From the NCBI GenBank assembly GCA_021568835.1, contig JAKGSH010000010.1:496001-560000 (forward strand): a stretch of DNA of 64,000 bases, read 5' to 3'. The stretch comes from Streptomyces sp. Tue 6430. Its GTDB lineage: Bacteria > Actinomycetota > Actinomycetes > Streptomycetales > Streptomycetaceae. Position 1 is the stretch's first letter. Each line of letters begins with the position of its first letter. Positions 29,005 to 37,068 of this stretch are shown here, one piece after another. A program made the position numbers and the translations under genes. The notes under the pieces are model-generated. The model saw only the letters and a program-made list of their open reading frames with translations, was not told the origin of the DNA and did no database searches.

Positions 29005-29880
29005 TCAGCCCTTCAGTCCGGACGTCGCCATACCGTCGATGAGGTAGCGCTGGAAGGCCATGAAGAAGGCGATGACCGGCACCAGCGCCACCAGCGACAT
29101 CGCGATCATGCTGCCGTAGTTGGAGACGCCCTCCTGGTCGCGGAACATCATCAGGCCGAGCGAGACGGTGTACTTCTCGGGGGTGTTGAGATAGATCAAC
29201 GGCCCCATGAAGTCGTTCCACGCGTTGATGAAGGTGAAGATGGCGCTGGTGATGATGGCCGGCCGGCACAGCGGCAGCACGATGGACCAGTAGGTCCTCA
29301 GGTGACCGCAGCCGTCGAGTTTGGCGGCCTCGTCCAGCTCGCGCGGCAGCCCGCGCATGAACTGCACCATCAGGAAGACGAAGAACGCCTCCGTGGCCAG
29401 GAACTTGCCCGCGACGAGCGGCACCAGCGTGTCGACGAGCTCCAGGTTGCGGAACATCACGTACTGCGGGATGAGCAGGACGTGGTACGGCAGCAGCAGC
29501 GTGCCGATCATCAGCGTGAACAGCAGGTTCCGGCCGGCGAACCGGATCTTGGCGAAGGCGTACGCGGTCAGCGAGCTGGACACCACGACACCGGCCACGG
29601 CGAGGACCGCGTACATCAGCGAGTTGACGAAGAAGCTGCTGATGGAGATGCCGGAGATGCCGTCGGCGAGTCCGGAGAAGTTCGCCCAGACCGGCTCGGT
29701 GGGCAGCAGGTCGAGGCTGGCGATGATGTCCTTGCTCGGCTTGAACGAGGCGCCGACCACCCAGACCACGGGGTACAGGACGACCGCGAGGACGGCGAGC
29801 GCGCCCACGTGCCAGGCGAGCGATCCGGTGCGCCGCCGCTCGTTCGCGGTACGCGCGGCGGGGCTGGTGGCAGTGGTCAC
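29005..29880 (-). CDS. Carbohydrate ABC transporter permease (MalG/YesQ-type)
   Basis: 291-aa inner-membrane permease with six predicted helices. The EAA loop that contacts the ATPase is ELDEAAKLDGCGHLRTYWSIVLPLCRP. The GTG start at 29880 overlaps the stop of the partner permease by four bases. Together with the next two genes it forms a CUT1-type importer, most likely for an oligosaccharide from rhamnogalacturonan. No ATP-binding gene is present nearby, so a shared ATPase (MsiK-like in Streptomyces) is the likely energiser. Confidence 0.93.
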   Translation of the reverse strand: MTTATSPAARTANERRRTGSLAWHVGALAVLAVVLYPVVWVVGASFKPSKDIIASLDLLPTEPVWANFSGLADGISGISISSFFVNSLMYAVLAVAGVVVSSSLTAYAFAKIRFAGRNLLFTLMIGTLLLPYHVLLIPQYVMFRNLELVDTLVPLVAGKFLATEAFFVFLMVQFMRGLPRELDEAAKLDGCGHLRTYWSIVLPLCRPAIITSAIFTFINAWNDFMGPLIYLNTPEKYTVSLGLMMFRDQEGVSNYGSMIAMSLVALVPVIAFFMAFQRYLIDGMATSGLKG

Positions 29881-30833
29881 TTGGCGGCCTCCTCGTAGTG
29901 CACCCACTTCTTCTGCGACCAGAACAGGACCGCCGTGACGAGCGCCACCGCGACCACCAGGGTCCAGGCCATCGCGGAGGCGAAGCCCATCTGGGCCTCC
30001 TTGAAGCCCTTCTGGTAGAGGTAACAGGTGTAGACCAGCGTGGCGTCGGCGGGCCCGCACCGGGTGTCGGAGACGACGTACGCGGAGCCGAACACCTGGA
30101 ACGCGTGGATGGACTCCAGCAGCACGTTGAAGAACAGCACCGGGGAGATCATCGGAAGCGTGACGTTCCAGAACCTGCGGAAGGGTCCGGCCCCGTCCAT
30201 CTCGGCGGCCTCGTACAGCTCCCGCGGAACCTGCTTGAGGCCGGCCAGGAAGATGACCATGGGGGCACCGAACTGCCAGATGCTCAGGGCCACCAGGGCG
30301 TAGAGGACGTAGTCCGGGTTGCCGATCCAGCCGCCCACGTCGAGACCGAAGATCTTCTGCGTGCGGTCCACGACCGCGTCGTCGGAGAACAGCGCCCGCC
30401 ACACGAACCCCACGGAGACGCTGGCGCCGATGAGCGAGGGCATGTAGAACGCGGCCCGGTACAGGCCCTGGCCGCGCCGCTTCTGCGCGAGCAGCAGCGC
30501 GACGCCGAGCGCGAGCAGCAGCTTCAGCGGTGTGGCCACGACGACGTACTTCAGCGTGACCTGCACCGACTTCTGCCAGCGCGGGTCCTCGAACATCGTC
30601 GTGAAGTTGTCCAGCCCCACCCACCGGGGCGGCGTGAACAGGTTGTAGCTGGTGAACGCGTAGTAGAGGGACGCGATCATCGGCCCCGCCGTGAGCAGCA
30701 GGAACCCCGCGATCCACGGCGACATGAAGAGATAGCCGGCGAGGTTCTCGCGGCGCCGCCCGCGCCGCCCGGCGACGGGGGCGGCGGGCCGCTTCCCGGC
30801 CGGGCGCGCGGGCGCTTCCTTGACGAGCGTCAT
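29877..30833 (-). CDS. Carbohydrate ABC transporter permease (MalF/YesP-type)
   Basis: 318 aa. Six helices after a basic N-terminal stretch; family start NLAGYLFMSPWIAGFLLL, and the EAA loop ELYEAAEMDGAGPFRRFWNVTLPMISP. First of the two overlapping permease genes, 14 bp downstream of the solute-binding protein. Confidence 0.93.
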   Translation of the reverse strand: MTLVKEAPARPAGKRPAAPVAGRRGRRRENLAGYLFMSPWIAGFLLLTAGPMIASLYYAFTSYNLFTPPRWVGLDNFTTMFEDPRWQKSVQVTLKYVVVATPLKLLLALGVALLLAQKRRGQGLYRAAFYMPSLIGASVSVGFVWRALFSDDAVVDRTQKIFGLDVGGWIGNPDYVLYALVALSIWQFGAPMVIFLAGLKQVPRELYEAAEMDGAGPFRRFWNVTLPMISPVLFFNVLLESIHAFQVFGSAYVVSDTRCGPADATLVYTCYLYQKGFKEAQMGFASAMAWTLVVAVALVTAVLFWSQKKWVHYEEAAK

Positions 30834-30847
30834 GATGGTACGTCCCC

Positions 30848-32137
30848 TCAGCCCGCGAACGCGGCCTTGGCCTCGCTGAACAGCGCCTTGGCGGCGGCGG
30901 ACGGCTTGGACTTGCCCTGGGCGACCTCACCGCCCAGCCGCAGGAACGCCGCCTCGATGACGTCGGCGCCGGACGGGTGCGGGGTGATCTTCCCGAGCAC
31001 GCCGGCCGCGGCGACCTCCTCCTCGTACGCCTTGACGCCCTTGTTGTTGTCGTCGGTGGGCGTGAACGCCTCGTACTGCTCGGTCGTGGCGAGGATGCCG
31101 CGGTCGTAGCCCATGATCTTGCCGACCTCGGGGTCGTGCACCATGAAGTCGATGAACTGCGCGGCCTCCTTGGGGTGCTTGGTCCCGGAGAAGGCGCTGA
31201 GCATCAGCGAGCCGAGGTACTGGCCGGTGTTCTTGCCGTCCTGGGTGGGAATCGGCGCGAGCCCGTAGTCCGACTCGCCCTCGCCCTGGTAGCGGATGGA
31301 GAAGTTGTCCCAGGTGAACTCGGACGCGGCGAGCCCCGCCGAGAGCGCGGACTTGGGCTTGGCCTGCTCGACCTTCTTCGGGTCGGCGACGAGCCCTGAC
31401 TTCACGCGCTTGTAGCCGTCCTCCCACCACTGCGTCAGGTCGTCCTCGGTGAATCCGAGGTCGGAGTCGGTGAAGAAGGCCTTGCCGTTCTGGCGCAGGT
31501 ACAGGTCGTAGAGGTACATGATGCTGAAGTAGCCGGTGTCGCCGGCGATCTTCAGCTTGTCCTGGATCGTCTGGAGCGCGTCGAAGTACTCGTCCCAGGT
31601 CCAGCCGAACTTCGCCTCGACGCCCGCCTTCTTGAAGGCGTTGAGGTCGATGACGAGCGACATGGTGTTGGCGCCGACCGGGACGCCGATCTGCTTGCCG
31701 TCGACCTGACCGTTCGCCAGAACGCCGTTGCGGAAGTTCTCCAGGCTCAGATTGCCCGCGTCCGCCTGCGACTTGAGGTCCATCAGAACGCCACGCTTGT
31801 CGTACTTGCGCAGGAAACCGACCGCGTTCTGGAAAACGTCCGGCGGATTTCCGCCGGAGGCCTGAGTCTGGAACTTCTCCCAGAACGCCTCGTAGTCGGT
31901 GAATTCAGGCTTGATCTTGATCTTCGGGAACTTCTTCTCGAAGAGTGCGATCGTCTTCTTGATCGCAATGGTGCGCGGCTCGCCGCCCCACCACGCGTAA
32001 CGGAGCGTCACCGTCCCGTCGGAGGAGGCGCCTCCACTCCCCCCGCAACCCGTGGTCGCGGCCAGGCCGAGCGTCGCCGCCGTGGCCCCCGCGACCTTCA
32101 GGATCGTTCGCCTCTCCACATTCCCGCTGGTTCCCAC
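30848..32137 (-). CDS. Extracellular sugar-binding lipoprotein (YesO-type, CUT1)
   Basis: 429 aa. Signal peptide with lipobox LAATTGC (lipid attached to Cys near residue 31), preceded by RRTILKVAGATAATLG. The mature part is a type-1 extracellular solute-binding protein (YAWWGGEPRTIAIKKTIALF, PPDVFQNAVGFLRKYDKRG). It captures the substrate for the two permeases. First gene of the cluster; LacI-type operator motifs lie 35-57 bp upstream of its start. Confidence 0.92.
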   Translation of the reverse strand: MGTSGNVERRTILKVAGATAATLGLAATTGCGGSGGASSDGTVTLRYAWWGGEPRTIAIKKTIALFEKKFPKIKIKPEFTDYEAFWEKFQTQASGGNPPDVFQNAVGFLRKYDKRGVLMDLKSQADAGNLSLENFRNGVLANGQVDGKQIGVPVGANTMSLVIDLNAFKKAGVEAKFGWTWDEYFDALQTIQDKLKIAGDTGYFSIMYLYDLYLRQNGKAFFTDSDLGFTEDDLTQWWEDGYKRVKSGLVADPKKVEQAKPKSALSAGLAASEFTWDNFSIRYQGEGESDYGLAPIPTQDGKNTGQYLGSLMLSAFSGTKHPKEAAQFIDFMVHDPEVGKIMGYDRGILATTEQYEAFTPTDDNNKGVKAYEEEVAAAGVLGKITPHPSGADVIEAAFLRLGGEVAQGKSKPSAAAKALFSEAKAAFAG

Positions 32138-32171
32138 AGCCGGCCTCCCCGCAGCGTCGTTGCCGCTTGCA

Positions 32172-32194
32172 TGAATCGTTTCAAGAAAGCGCTT
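32172..32194 (-). promoter_or_regulatory. LacI-family-type operator(s) upstream of the sugar cluster
   Basis: TGAATCGTTTCA (32172-32183) is one base away from the palindrome TGAAACGTTTCA typical of LacI-family sites, and AAGCGCTT (32187-32194) is a second perfect palindrome three bases further. They lie in the promoter zone of the binding-protein gene. No LacI gene is adjacent, so the repressor would be encoded elsewhere. Confidence 0.65.
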
Positions 32195-32844
32195 GCTGGC
32201 ACAAGGTACGAGGGGGTGGGGAGAGCGTCAATGATTCGGACAGGAATTTCTCGATCGACGACCGTGGGGCGCCGGGGCACCGTGGAGCTGACGCCGTGCC
32301 GTCAGCAGGGTGAACGCGCAGGTCGGGCGGCGGCCGTTCGGCTGCCCGGACAGCGGTCGGCGCTTCGCGCGGCCATCGCGGGCGGCCGAAACGCGCCTGC
32401 CGCAGCCACCCGACCGGCCGGGCCGTCGGCCTCGGATCGGCCTCCGGTCGGCCGGACTGCCGCCTTCCTCGGGATCGGTCTTCGATCGGCACTCCGACGC
32501 CGGAGCGCGGGACGGAGGCCGCCCTGCGGGCACCGCGGCACCGGACCGCCCGACGTCGACCGACCGCGCCAGGCCGATCCGCGGCGACCGCCACGGCCAC
32601 CCTGCGGAGGCCCCCGCCCCGGGCCACCTCACGGAGGCCCCACGGAGACCCCCGCCTCGGGCCGCCTCACGGGGTCCCGCGGAGGCCGCACGCAGGAACT
32701 GCGAAGGCCGCGCGCCGGACCGTCACGCCGGGGCAAGCCGCTGAGGATCGGCGCCGGGGGGCCGGTCGCCGGAGGGTCGACCCGCCGGCGCCGCATGGCC
32801 CCCACCGCGGAGGCCGCCGATCGACGAATCCGGACACAGCAAAC
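32195..32844. other. Gene-free low-complexity DNA
   Basis: About 650 bp between the operator and the 26-bp repeat. It is made of degenerate CGG/GGCC-rich blocks, for example CACGGAGGCCCCACGGAGAC next to CCTCGGGCCGCCTCACGG. Long frames exist on both strands but encode only Arg/Pro/Ala-rich repetitive sequence without a domain or ribosome-binding site. I read it as non-coding. Confidence 0.6.
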
Positions 32845-33085
32845 GGCCGCCGGGCGACGTGACGACAGCAGGCCGCCGGACACGGTGACGACAGCAGGCC
32901 GCCGGACGAAGTGCCGGGAACCGGCCGCCGGACACGGCGACGGGAGTCGGGCGTCGGCCGTCGGGTGCCGTAACGGAAGCCGGCCACCGGACGATGCGCC
33001 GGGAGCCAACCGCCGGACACGGTGACGGGAGTCGGCCGTCGGGCGCCGTGACGGCAGCAGGCCACCGGGCAGCTTGACGGCAGCA
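32845..33085. repeat. Nine-copy 26-bp tandem repeat
   Basis: Units start at 32845, 32871, 32897, 32923, 32956, 32982, 33008, 33034 and 33060; a 7-bp insert (32949-32955) separates units 4 and 5. The common core begins GGCCGCCGGACACGGTGACG and ends GGCAGCA or GGGAGTC. Unit divergence is moderate. The period is not a multiple of three, so a coding origin is unlikely. About 230 bp of further gene-free DNA follows to the terminator at 33314. Confidence 0.85.
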
Positions 33086-33313
33086 GGTCGCGAAGGGGCG
33101 GGACACGGGAGCCGTTCGCACGCCCTGGTCGCGGAACTGGGCGCAGGGGCCGGCCGCAGGGACGGGAAAGCGGGAAGGGGCCGGTGCGGGCCGCGCCCGA
33201 GGACCGCTGTCACGGTCCCCACCGCGGCGGGGACCGTGCGCCCCTCGTGTCCGCGACGCGGCATGTACGGGTCTTCGCGGGCTGCGCGGGGCGCGGGAGG
33301 GCCCGCACACATG

Positions 33314-33351
33314 ACGACGGCCCGTCTGCTCTGTCGCAGACGGGCCGTCGT
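33314..33351 (-). terminator. Strong hairpin after tRNA-Val(CAC) copy 2
   Basis: A perfect 15-bp stem (ACGACGGCCCGTCTG and complement) with an eight-base loop, 7 bp past the tRNA 3' end on the minus strand. There is no T-run, unlike the terminator of copy 1. Confidence 0.8.
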
Positions 33352-33357
33352 GCCGGG

Positions 33358-33429
33358 TGGGCGATACTGGGTTCGAACCAGTGACCTCTTCGGTGTGAAC
33401 GAAGCGCTCTCCCACTGAGCTAATCGCCC
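33358..33429 (-). tRNA. tRNA-Val(CAC), copy 2
   Basis: 72 nt, anticodon CAC, identical to the gene at 22384-22455 and on the same strand. The upstream region contains TAATGT as a possible -10 box. The flanks of the two copies share only a few bases beyond the tRNA, so this is not a simple recent tandem duplication of a larger segment. Confidence 0.95.
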
Positions 33430-33507
33430 GGGCGCAGGAAGTACATTACCGCATGTCAGCGGGTCCCCGTGACCACGGCCGGGCCGCCCCCTCGCCGCGG
33501 CGGCGGT

Positions 33508-33966
33508 TCACTGGTCCTTGATCTTCCAGGGCATCACGATCCCGAACTTCCACACGTAGAAGCCGACGACGGCCGCGATGATCACGAGTCCGATCGAGGT
33601 CAGGATGATGTTGCGGCGCCTGACCTTCGGGTCGAGCGCGCGTTGCGCCGCCTCGGTGACCTTGCGTTTGGTCCAGCGCAGCACCAGCTGGGCCCAGACG
33701 AACTCGGTCGCCCAGATCGCCATGCCGCCGAAGATCACGACCCAGCCGGGCCCGGGCAGCGGCAGCATGATGATGCCGGCGACCACGACCGCGAGGCCGA
33801 CGACGAAGATCCCGACCTGCCAGCTCAGGTGCAGGACCCGGCGGGCCTTGACGAACTCCGGGGCCCGGGAACCGAGAGCCTGTTCCTGCCGCTCCGCCGC
33901 CCCGTCCGACCTCGCGTCGTTCGTCGCCATGGCCACCTCGCCCGGAGCGTCACTCCCCGTATCCAT
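33508..33966 (-). CDS. TIGR02611 family membrane protein
   Basis: 152 aa from the ATG at 33966 (MDTGSDAPGE); a second ATG at 33930 (MATNDAR) with GAGGTG just before it is almost as good. Two membrane-helix pairs: VGIFVVGLAVVVAGIIMLPL with the conserved PLPGPGWVVIFGGMAIWATE, and NIILTSIGLVIIAAVVGFYV. This is a small actinobacterial membrane family of unknown role. Transcribed divergently from ssgB. Confidence 0.85.
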   Translation of the reverse strand: MDTGSDAPGEVAMATNDARSDGAAERQEQALGSRAPEFVKARRVLHLSWQVGIFVVGLAVVVAGIIMLPLPGPGWVVIFGGMAIWATEFVWAQLVLRWTKRKVTEAAQRALDPKVRRRNIILTSIGLVIIAAVVGFYVWKFGIVMPWKIKDQ

Positions 33967-34072
33967 ACGACCAAACCCTACCCGAGAGATTCGAGTCACC
34001 GTAATGGTGGTACTCCGCGATCACACCCTCGGCCGGAAGAGTTACGTAAACGCACGCAAACCACGCAGAGGG

Positions 34073-34098
34073 GTTTACAACGGCACCGTAGGTGGCAT
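34073..34098 (+). promoter_or_regulatory. Possible SigH-type promoter of ssgB
   Basis: GTTT, 14 bp, then GGTGGCAT, 60 bp before the ssgB start. In S. coelicolor ssgB transcription is reported to depend on the stress sigma factor SigH, whose promoters have a GTTT...GGGTA-like layout. The match is partial. Confidence 0.35.
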
Positions 34099-34157
34099 GT
34101 CGATTTCGCCGACGTGCGAATCCCCGAGCGCACACTGAGCGAAAGGCCCTGGCGCTT

Positions 34158-34571
34158 ATGAACACCACGGTCAGCTGCGAGCTGCACCTGCGCCTCGTTG
34201 TGTCGAGCGAGTCCTCCCTGCCTGTCCCCGCAGGCCTGCGGTACGACACGGCCGACCCCTACGCCGTGCACGCCACCTTCCACACCGGAGCCGAGGAAAC
34301 CGTCGAGTGGGTGTTCGCCCGCGACCTCCTCGCGGAGGGCCTGCACCGGCCCACGGGCACCGGCGACGTCCGAGTCTGGCCGTCGCGCAGTCACGGTCAG
34401 GGCGTCGTCTGCATCGCCCTGAGCTCCCCGGAGGGGGAAGCCCTGCTCGAGGCCCCGGCGCGGGCCCTGGAGTCCTTCCTGAAGCGGACGGACGCGGCCG
34501 TGCCCCCGGGCACGGAGCACCGTCACTTCGATCTCGATCAGGAGCTCTCGCACATCCTGGCGGAAAGCTAG
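34158..34571 (+). CDS. ssgB: SsgB, sporulation-specific cell division activator
   Basis: 137-aa SALP-family protein (MNTTVSCELHLRLVV ... DLDQELSHILAES), apparently near identical to S. coelicolor SsgB. With SsgA it marks septation sites in aerial hyphae and recruits FtsZ, so it is needed for sporulation. The open frame extends upstream, but the family start is the ATG at 34158. It is the clearest marker that the window is from a Streptomyces. Single gene followed by two hairpins. Confidence 0.97.
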   Translation: MNTTVSCELHLRLVVSSESSLPVPAGLRYDTADPYAVHATFHTGAEETVEWVFARDLLAEGLHRPTGTGDVRVWPSRSHGQGVVCIALSSPEGEALLEAPARALESFLKRTDAAVPPGTEHRHFDLDQELSHILAES

Positions 34572-34653
34572 CGAGAGGGCTCCCACCGAGGCGCCCGGCG
34601 CCGTCCACTCGGGGAGACGGCTCGGGCTCGGACAACAACCGCATAGGGCATGC

Positions 34654-34693
34654 GCCGACGCCGCGCCACGGTTCTCCGTGGGGCGGCGTCGGC
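34654..34693 (+). terminator. Long hairpin downstream of ssgB
   Basis: An 18-bp stem with one mismatch (GCCGACGCCGCGCCACGG opposite CCGTGGGGCGGCGTCGGC) and a TTCT loop, 82 bp after the ssgB stop. Confidence 0.7.
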
Positions 34694-34707
34694 GTGCGCG
34701 CCGGAAG

Positions 34708-34742
34708 CGCGCGGCCGTCCGCCGGTGGACGGCCGCGCGTTT
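34708..34742 (+). terminator. Second hairpin downstream of ssgB, with T-run
   Basis: A 13-bp perfect stem (CGCGCGGCCGTCC and complement) around GCCGGT, followed by TTT. It stands only 14 bp after the previous hairpin, a tandem terminator before the CGNR gene. Confidence 0.75.
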
Positions 34743-34839
34743 CCGGCTTCGACGGACCGGTGGCTCGACGGCCCGGTGCGGCTACCATCGGCCAGCATCG
34801 GCGGGCACCCGCCCGACCCTCCAGGCCAGGGAGCGAAAC

Positions 34840-35399
34840 GTGCTGATCACCCACGACACCCGGTGTGCGCTCGATGCCGTGGTGGATCTGGTGAACACCG
34901 CACCGGAGGACGACACCGTCCCGGACGGGCTGCCGGATGTCGCCACGCTCGGGGACTTCGTGCGAAAACACGAGATCAGCGACATCGGCGTGCTCTCCGA
35001 GCTCGACCTGTCCGCGGTGCGCAAGGTCCGGGGACGGTTCGCCCGGATCTTCGCGGCGCCGGACGCCCGCGCCGCCGCCGCGCTCATCAACGAGCTGGTC
35101 GCCGCCGCGGGCACCACCCCCGGCTCACCGACCACGACGGCTACGACTGGCACGTTCACTACTTCGCCCCCGGTGCCTCGATCGCGGACCACCTCGCGGC
35201 GGACTGCGGGATGGCCCTGGCCTTCTTCGTGGTGGCCGGCGAGCAGGAGCGGCTGCGGCGCTGCGAGGCCCCGGACTGCCGTCGCGCCTTCGTCGACCTC
35301 TCCCGCAACCGATCGCGCCGGTACTGCGACAGCCGCACCTGCGGCAACCGCCTGCACGTGGCCGCCTACCGGGCGCGCCGCAAGGAGGCGGCCGGCTGA
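34840..35399 (+). CDS. CGNR zinc-finger protein with ABATE domain (one frameshift)
   Basis: 186 aa after correction. The N-terminal ABATE-type region starts LITHDTRCALDAVVDLVNT (a proposed stress-linked ligand-binding region). The C-terminal zinc finger has CEAPDCRRAFVDLSRN ... YCDSRTCGNRLHVAAYRARR, in which four cysteines bind zinc and CGNR is the family signature; it probably binds DNA. At 35117-35121 a C is missing between TTP and RLTDHDGYDWHVHY. The start is GTG after GGGAGCGAAAC. Confidence 0.87.
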
Positions 35400-35423
35400 G
35401 GTCCCGTCCTGGACGCCGACGCG

Positions 35424-35444
35424 CCCCGGCGGGTGGCGCCGGGG
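35424..35444. terminator. Short hairpin between convergent genes
   Basis: CCCCGGCG-GGTGG-CGCCGGGG, between the 3' ends of the CGNR gene (+) and the 50-aa membrane protein gene (-). Confidence 0.5.
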
Positions 35445-35458
35445 ACCGCGGGTACGGC

Positions 35459-35611
35459 TCAGAGCAGCAGCAGGTCATGCAGCGAGGCCATGAGCAACAG
35501 ACACCCGATCACCGCCAGGAAGATCATCAGCGGTGGCTGGGAAAGGGCGAAGAGGCACCCGCGCGGCTCGTCCTGAGGGGGCGCGGCATCACTCTGTGTC
35601 GTGTCCAGCAT
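35459..35611 (-). CDS. 50-aa single-pass membrane protein
   Basis: MLDTTQSDAAPPQDEPRGC followed by a hydrophobic helix (PLMIFLAVIGCLLLMASLHD) and LLLL at the end. I take the inner ATG because the ten residues before it are Arg/His-rich and unlike a protein start. Function unknown; the composition and clean stop argue for a real small protein. Confidence 0.65.
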   Translation of the reverse strand: MLDTTQSDAAPPQDEPRGCLFALSQPPLMIFLAVIGCLLLMASLHDLLLL

Positions 35612-35833
35612 CTCGCGGCGATGATGACGCAGGCGGCGCACCGCACGCGATCACCGTGCCCGGATTGAGCGATTGTTCGCCGAATTCCGTGATGTCGGTT
35701 TCCCGTCGTGATCACTTCCGCGCGCGTGCGGCCCGACTGTGTCGTTTCCGCCGCGGGGCGGTCCTGCCGCGCGAGCCCCGTCAGCTGCGGTGACGCCACC
35801 GGTGCCGGGCCGTCACCGGCCGGCGGCACCGGT

Positions 35834-36279
35834 TCATATGCCGTGCTTCTTGAGGATGGCCTCGATGTCGCTGAAGTCGTCCGAGGGGTCGCCCGGGGCG
35901 CGGCGGCGGGGCGGGAGGCGGGCCGGGCGCCCTGCCCCAGCGAGGGTGCCGACGCGGCCGGCGCCACGGCACCGGTGTGCGCGGAGCGCGCCGCCGCCCT
36001 GCGCTCCTTGCGGGTGCCGCCGCCCCTGCGGCGCTCGACCGCGCGGGTGGTCGCGAACAGCGCCCAGGCGGCGCCGAGGACACCGAAGCCGGCCCAGGCC
36101 GTCGGGCTGAAGGCGGTGTCGGCGGCCCACTCGACGACCCCCGTCATCACCAGACCGAGGGGCACCAGTGCGTAGGCCGCGATCCGGGCCGCCGCCAGGA
36201 AACGCTTGCGGTACGCCGTGACGGCCGCGATGCCCAGGCCGGCCGCGGCGACGGCGGAACACACGGTCTCGGCAATCAT
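35834..36279 (-). CDS. Small membrane protein of unknown function (one frameshift)
   Basis: 148 aa after correction. Two or three N-terminal helices (VCSAVAAAGLGIAAVTAY; IAAYALVPLGLVMTGVVEWA; WAGFGVLGAAWALFATTRAV), a basic region, then a linker and the C-terminal motif DPSDDFSDIEAILKKHGI. A C is missing in the run at 35895-35898; without restoring it the protein loses this C-terminus and runs into unrelated sequence. Confidence 0.75.
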
Positions 36280-36514
36280 CCGGTCCTCCAGACACGGGAC
36301 ATGCGGTCAGGGGCGGTACGGCTCCGCACCGCCGCGGGGGCGGTGCTTCGCTCCTCCATCCTGCACCTGCGAGGGACCGCCGGGCCATGCCTCAGCCGGA
36401 CATCAGGGACATCTCCGGGTCGGCTCCTCCCCAGGTGCCGGCGGGCGCCGTACGTCGCGGCGGTGCGGACCGTCCGGATTGGGGGGCCGGGACGGGGGCT
36501 GGAAGACTGGAGGC

Positions 36515-37056
36515 ATGAGCGACTCCTCCCCCGCGGCCGTCCCGGCGCCCGAATCCGCCCGTCCCGCCGTCGTCCTCGACGTCTGGTGCGAGCTCCAGTG
36601 CCCCGACTGCCGTACCGCACTGGCCGATCTCCGCGCCCTGCGCGAGCGCTACGGCGACCGGCTGGAGCCGCGACTGCGGCACTTCCCGCTGGAGAAGCAC
36701 CGGCATGCCTTCGCCGCGGCCCAGGCCGCGGAGGAGGCCGCGGAGCAGGGACGGGGCTGGCCGTACGTCGAGGCGGTGCTGGCGCGGGTCGGGGAACTGG
36801 AGCGTGGGGAGAACCCTTCCTGGTCGAGGTCGCGCGGGAACTGGGTCTGGACGCCGAGGAGTTCGACACGGCACTCATCGACGGGCGGCACATCCTGATC
36901 GTCGACGCCGACCAGGCCGAGGGCAAGGCGATCGGCGTCACCGGCACCCCGACATACGTCATCGGCGGCGAGCGTCTCGACGGCGGCAAGAGCCAGGAGG
37001 GGCTCCGCGAGCGCATCGAGGAGATCGCGGACCGGCTGCTGGCCGAACAGGGCTGA
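36515..37056 (+). CDS. DsbA-family thiol-disulfide oxidoreductase (one frameshift)
   Basis: 180 aa after correction. Thioredoxin-fold protein with active-site CPDC in DVWCELQCPDCRTALADL (near residue 30) and the cis-Pro loop IGVTGTPTYVIGGERL. No signal peptide, so it acts in the cytoplasm, like FrnE/DsbA-like proteins. A G is missing in the run at 36806-36809; restored, the sequence reads GELERGGEPFLVEVARELGL. Convergent with the GNAT gene 12 bp away. Confidence 0.88.
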
Positions 37057-37068
37057 GGCGCCCCGGTC

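Noticed and set aside
32845..33085. CRISPR array
   Set aside because: The units are contiguous with no unique spacers and no cas genes are present, so it is a tandem repeat.
32171..33312. Open frames of 227-284 codons on both strands in the repeat-rich gap
   Set aside because: Composition is Arg/Pro/Gly repetitive, frames follow the 26-bp repeat phasing, and no ribosome-binding site or known domain is seen.
22384..33429. Classic tRNA-integrated genomic island
   Set aside because: No integrase, excisionase or partial-tRNA attachment site is present; both tRNA copies are complete. Kept only as a recombination hypothesis.
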